Assembly: GCA_018676675.1 (NCBI GenBank) | Contig: JABHEG010000373.1 | Location: 1-64,000 of the forward strand | Source: Lentisphaerota bacterium | GTDB taxonomy: Bacteria; Verrucomicrobiota; Lentisphaeria; Oligosphaerales; JABHEG01 | DNA length: 64,000 nt | Direction: 5' to 3' | Shown: one piece after another, positions 61,087 to 64,000 of the stretch | How positions within the stretch are numbered: the first letter of the stretch is position 1 | Layout of the letters: every line of letters starts with the position of its first letter | Notes under the pieces: generated by a model | Databases searched by the model: none | Told to the model about the DNA's origin: nothing | Seen by the model: only the letters and a program-made list of their open reading frames with translations | Program-made: the position numbers and the translations under genes

Positions 61087-63375
61087 TCACCGGGCAACAC
61101 GCACTGGAACACCATCCAGGCGTAGGTGTGCGCCCCCAGCGACCGAGGCGCAGACGAGTCGTCGATCCGAGCCGAATCGCAGCACGGCAGCCCGCGCGTC
61201 AGTCTCCACCCCAGCCACCCGCTTCAGGCCGGGACTCTCGCCCATGATCCCATGCACCCGGAGATCGACCACAACAATGTCCCTCTTCTCTCCCCGCAGA
61301 ATCTCCAGCGCGCAGACCTCGGCAGGAGAAATGTCTACGCCGGATGCGTCCACGACCGGCAGCCGACGAACGCTGAGATCCGGACTCTCTCCGGGGCGCA
61401 TCGGCAGCATTACCGTGTCGAAGAGGCAAACATCAGTCGCCTCCTGGACGAACCTGAGCACCGGGGCAGGTTCCTTCTCACCGTGGGCGCCGGAATACCA
61501 TCCCTGCAGCGGCTCCTCCTGGCCGGAAACGACATCAACGCGGGTTGGCGAGGCCTGGACGAAACAGATATTGGCCCGATCCACGTCGGCAGTCCCCGTG
61601 TACGGTCCGTCGCGTCCCACGACACGACGTCCCGGTTCGAAGTGAAAGAGCTGCTCATACTCATGCTCGCCCTGGGCACGAAGCCGGTCCACGATGATCC
61701 AGTAGTCGTCCTTGACGAACAGGATTTCGCGGCGATGGGTGGCCAGAGGGGTGGCCTTCTCTCCCCCGAAACGGTTGCGCCAACCACGGTTTTCCAGGAA
61801 CTCGATCCACTTCCCATCGTACTCACTCCAGGCAAGATCAAAGACGTCATCGCTGTGCCAATCATCCTGGCGAGGACCCTCCGCAAGGCCATAGGTACTA
61901 AGCTCACAGGCTCGGTTCTGGCTGAGGCCATCCACCAACACGACGTTGTGGGCTTGGGATGAACGGAAATACTGGTTCCACGCGTTGGTGGTGTACGAGT
62001 AAATGCCGACCTCGGTCACCAAGACCTCGCCAAAGGCGTAGCACTCGAAATTCCCCAGGTCTTCATGCCAGTGACCGATGCCCAACGGCCCGGCGTCCAT
62101 GCACAGGTACTTGGCCTCACGGTCCCATCCTGAGCGCATGACGTAGAAGCCAGCCCACGGCAACCGGGTCGACCGGAAAGACGGGGGAGCGCCATCCTCT
62201 CCGTTGGTGGCAAACCAGCGGTGCTCAGGCCGGTCAAAGAGCTTCCTCAGGCTGGCATAGATGCGTCGGATGCGAGGTCGTCCCCACGTGTCTCCAAACG
62301 CCGGGATGCTCCCCAACGGAGTCGCGAGTTTTGCGTAAACGGAATACGGCTCGGCCAATCCCTCAACCAGCTCCGACGGGGCCTCATAGCCAAAAAGAAG
62401 CGCTGCGTTCACCATCTCGCGGATCGCCCCGGCACTCCCGCCGTGGTACCCGGGACAGAGCTCTTTGGACATGCCGTCCGGATAGAACTCGTCTCCCACC
62501 GTTGCCGACATGGCCTTTGCGGCAAAAGCGCGAAGCGCCGCGGCCTCCTTCAGCTCCGGGAAATACGCTCCGACGTTGTAGATCCCCCGCAACTGAATCA
62601 TGTAACGGTTCACACGATCAGGATTCCGTACTGCATAACGTGCTTTCTCAACAAAGCGCCGAAGCATGATGGCATGGGCTTCCGGCGTGAATTCCGGCGA
62701 TGTCAGGAAGTAATTGTAGCCATCCAGCCAGGAACCGCAGAGCGGCCCGGCAGCGGTCAGCTTTGACCAGACAGCCGTGTGGCGGATGTAGTCGTCCGGG
62801 GCAGGATTGCTGAGGGTGTGGTCCGTGACCTCGTAGACGAACTCGCGTGCGTATCGCTCGTCGTGGCTGTACCAGTAGAGCGGCCCCAGGACCGTGGATA
62901 AGTGGTTGAACCGATTGATGTAGTGGATCAGCGGATACTCGGTGTCCGGGGTCCCGTCCTCGAACCGGATCGGGAAATAATTCCAGTCGATCTTCTCCCC
63001 GAAGTCGACCTCGTGCCCTCCTCCTTTGAAGCGGTGGGCGAGGACCTCCTCCCCCTGGCCAAACTTGCTGTGTTTGGCCGCCGATCCCTTGGGCACAGCA
63101 GGCTTGAGCCAATGCTTGATTCGCCAGTGAGGCGTGCGACGGGCGAGGAAGTATGCCTTGAGCGCGATCTTAGCCGTCTCGTAATCCTGCTGATCGGCCG
63201 CCTCCTTGACGGCCTCCAGCCCTTGACGTTCGAGATCCCACACGCCAAAAAACGCCGCATCGTCAGCCAGTCGCACCGAGGGAGCGAGGGCCAAAGCTCC
63301 CGCCCGCAATTCGGGGGGCTGTGCTCCTGCGCAGGCCAAACACACTGTCATCGTCACAGAAGCACACCCGAACAT
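61087..63375 (-). CDS. Heparinase II/III-like polysaccharide lyase
   Basis: A 762-residue exported lyase (signal region GCASVTMTVCLACAGAQP). A helical toroid of about 370 residues follows (WYSHDERYAREFVYEVTDHT, GYHGGSAGAIREMVNAALLF), then the heparinase II/III beta-sandwich with GIGHWHEDLGNFECYAFGE (catalytic-region His and metal-region residues) and RSSQAHNVVLVDGLSQN. Such enzymes cut uronic-acid polymers such as alginate, heparin or chondroitin; the substrate cannot be fixed here. ATG 63375 has GGAGGG nine bases upstream. It lies 18 bases after the sugar isomerase gene, in one operon with it. Confidence 0.88.
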   Translation of the reverse strand: MFGCASVTMTVCLACAGAQPPELRAGALALAPSVRLADDAAFFGVWDLERQGLEAVKEAADQQDYETAKIALKAYFLARRTPHWRIKHWLKPAVPKGSAAKHSKFGQGEEVLAHRFKGGGHEVDFGEKIDWNYFPIRFEDGTPDTEYPLIHYINRFNHLSTVLGPLYWYSHDERYAREFVYEVTDHTLSNPAPDDYIRHTAVWSKLTAAGPLCGSWLDGYNYFLTSPEFTPEAHAIMLRRFVEKARYAVRNPDRVNRYMIQLRGIYNVGAYFPELKEAAALRAFAAKAMSATVGDEFYPDGMSKELCPGYHGGSAGAIREMVNAALLFGYEAPSELVEGLAEPYSVYAKLATPLGSIPAFGDTWGRPRIRRIYASLRKLFDRPEHRWFATNGEDGAPPSFRSTRLPWAGFYVMRSGWDREAKYLCMDAGPLGIGHWHEDLGNFECYAFGEVLVTEVGIYSYTTNAWNQYFRSSQAHNVVLVDGLSQNRACELSTYGLAEGPRQDDWHSDDVFDLAWSEYDGKWIEFLENRGWRNRFGGEKATPLATHRREILFVKDDYWIIVDRLRAQGEHEYEQLFHFEPGRRVVGRDGPYTGTADVDRANICFVQASPTRVDVVSGQEEPLQGWYSGAHGEKEPAPVLRFVQEATDVCLFDTVMLPMRPGESPDLSVRRLPVVDASGVDISPAEVCALEILRGEKRDIVVVDLRVHGIMGESPGLKRVAGVETDARAAVLRFGSDRRLVCASVAGGAHLRLDGVPVRVAR

Positions 63376-63393
63376 GGGCACTGTCCCTCCTGA

Positions 63394-64000
63394 CTACAGA
63401 CCCGCGACGAGCTGCTCCATGCGGCGCCCGTACTCCACGTAGTTCTGGTAGCGGACATCCGCCTCACTCTCCACAGACTCATCGTGAAATACGACCGCAA
63501 GATGCGGTTCAATGGAGATGCCACCGGCATATCCGCTGCCGATCAGGTCGCCGACGATCTCCGGGACGTTCCCATCACCCTCGCCCGCATGCGTAAACAC
63601 GGACTTGCCGGCTTCGGGATCCCAAACGCCATCCTTGATATGGATGTAGGCCACGTGCTCCTTGACCTTCGAGTAGAACTCCCAGGCAGATTGCTTTGGG
63701 TATGGCTCGGGCTTACTGCGGTCATCGGAGAACACCGGATTGCCGGTATCAAAGACCAACTTCAGCCCGGGCACGTTCTCGATCAGTCGAAGCGTGTAGT
63801 TCCACCCCATGCCGCCATAGTTCATGCAGTTCTCATGCACAGGCGTGAGTCCTTCTCCCACGAACATCGCATGGAGTTCACGGACCCGCCGGAAGCGTTC
63901 CTCCTCCATCTGGTTTTCCGGGCCACGGTCTTTGAGAACCGCAAAACTCATGACGCGCACCAGTTCGGTCCCGAGGCGCTTCATGCGCGGAATCGCACGC
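63394..64000 (-). CDS. Sugar phosphate isomerase/epimerase (xylose isomerase-like TIM barrel), truncated by the window edge
   Basis: The reading frame stays open to the right edge (… RAIPR before MKRLGTELVRVMSF), so the N-terminal part is outside the window. The visible 200 residues match the AP-endonuclease-2/xylose-isomerase-like fold: GLTPVHENCMNYGGM, LVFDTGNPVF, HVAYIHIKDGVWD, GEGDGNVPEIVGDLIGSGYAGGISIEPHL. The conserved Glu, Asp, His and Glu metal-site residues are visible in those strands. It begins the visible part of the lyase-transporter operon and is likely to handle the sugar released by the lyase. The exact substrate is unknown. Confidence 0.88.
   Translation of the reverse strand, partial: RAIPRMKRLGTELVRVMSFAVLKDRGPENQMEEERFRRVRELHAMFVGEGLTPVHENCMNYGGMGWNYTLRLIENVPGLKLVFDTGNPVFSDDRSKPEPYPKQSAWEFYSKVKEHVAYIHIKDGVWDPEAGKSVFTHAGEGDGNVPEIVGDLIGSGYAGGISIEPHLAVVFHDESVESEADVRYQNYVEYGRRMEQLVAGL

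Overview
The window (about 60% GC by eye) is a gene-dense bacterial chromosome segment with no tRNA, rRNA, CRISPR array or insertion sequence that I could recognise. Several traits point to a PVC-type heterotroph, most likely Lentisphaerota-like. Two secreted proteins begin with the [16 protein letters not shown] helix and carry a late DGH motif. There are ROK, DegT and MocA sugar-type genes, FAD-dependent oxidoreductases of the secreted type, a URO-D-like methyltransferase, a heparinase-like lyase and sugar ABC permeases. This placement is inference from protein style; a relative such as Hydrogenedentota or Kiritimatiellota is not excluded.

Layout. 1-10765 (+): a type IV pilus / type II secretion locus whose order (PilM-N, PilO, PilP, secretin, ATPase, platform protein, major pilin, three minor pseudopilins, PilX/MshP-like protein) resembles MSHA pilus loci. 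It has a sigma-54-like promoter and a hairpin after the major pilin gene. 10801-15766: a ROK repressor with a clear sigma-70 promoter, a DegT aminotransferase, a Gfo/Idh/MocA dehydrogenase and a convergent ROK sugar kinase. 15833-21919 (-): FAD oxidoreductase, stand-alone 5'-3' exonuclease, class I aminotransferase, a tandem nucleoside-diphosphate-kinase protein and a 51-residue zinc ribbon. 22154-27274 (+): KdsD, an unknown protein, a ClpX-like ATPase without a zinc domain, a PAS histidine kinase and a small secreted coiled-coil protein. 27279-35177: a double-FAD-domain secreted protein (-) divergent from a 1192-residue secreted protein of probable carbohydrate function (+) and a secreted glutathione peroxidase (+).

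35188-47248 (-): nine tightly packed or overlapping genes: two ABC-2 type permeases, an ABC ATPase with a periodic acidic tail, a P-type ATPase with an unusual CPV motif, three SPFH (HflK/HflC-like) proteins, a membrane-anchored helical-repeat protein and a URO-D-like enzyme. This is the best candidate for an undescribed system: a membrane-microdomain and transport complex.

47571-55890 (+): two prepilin-type secreted proteins and a 2106-residue surface protein that joins a gingipain-like (C25) cysteine peptidase to an M14 zinc carboxypeptidase through Ig-like repeats. 56127-64000 (-): a polysaccharide-use cluster of sugar isomerase (cut by the window edge), heparinase II/III-like lyase, a solute-binding protein fused to a permease, and a second permease with an extracytoplasmic insertion of roughly 340 extra residues made of four repeats. 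No ATPase for this importer is present in the window.
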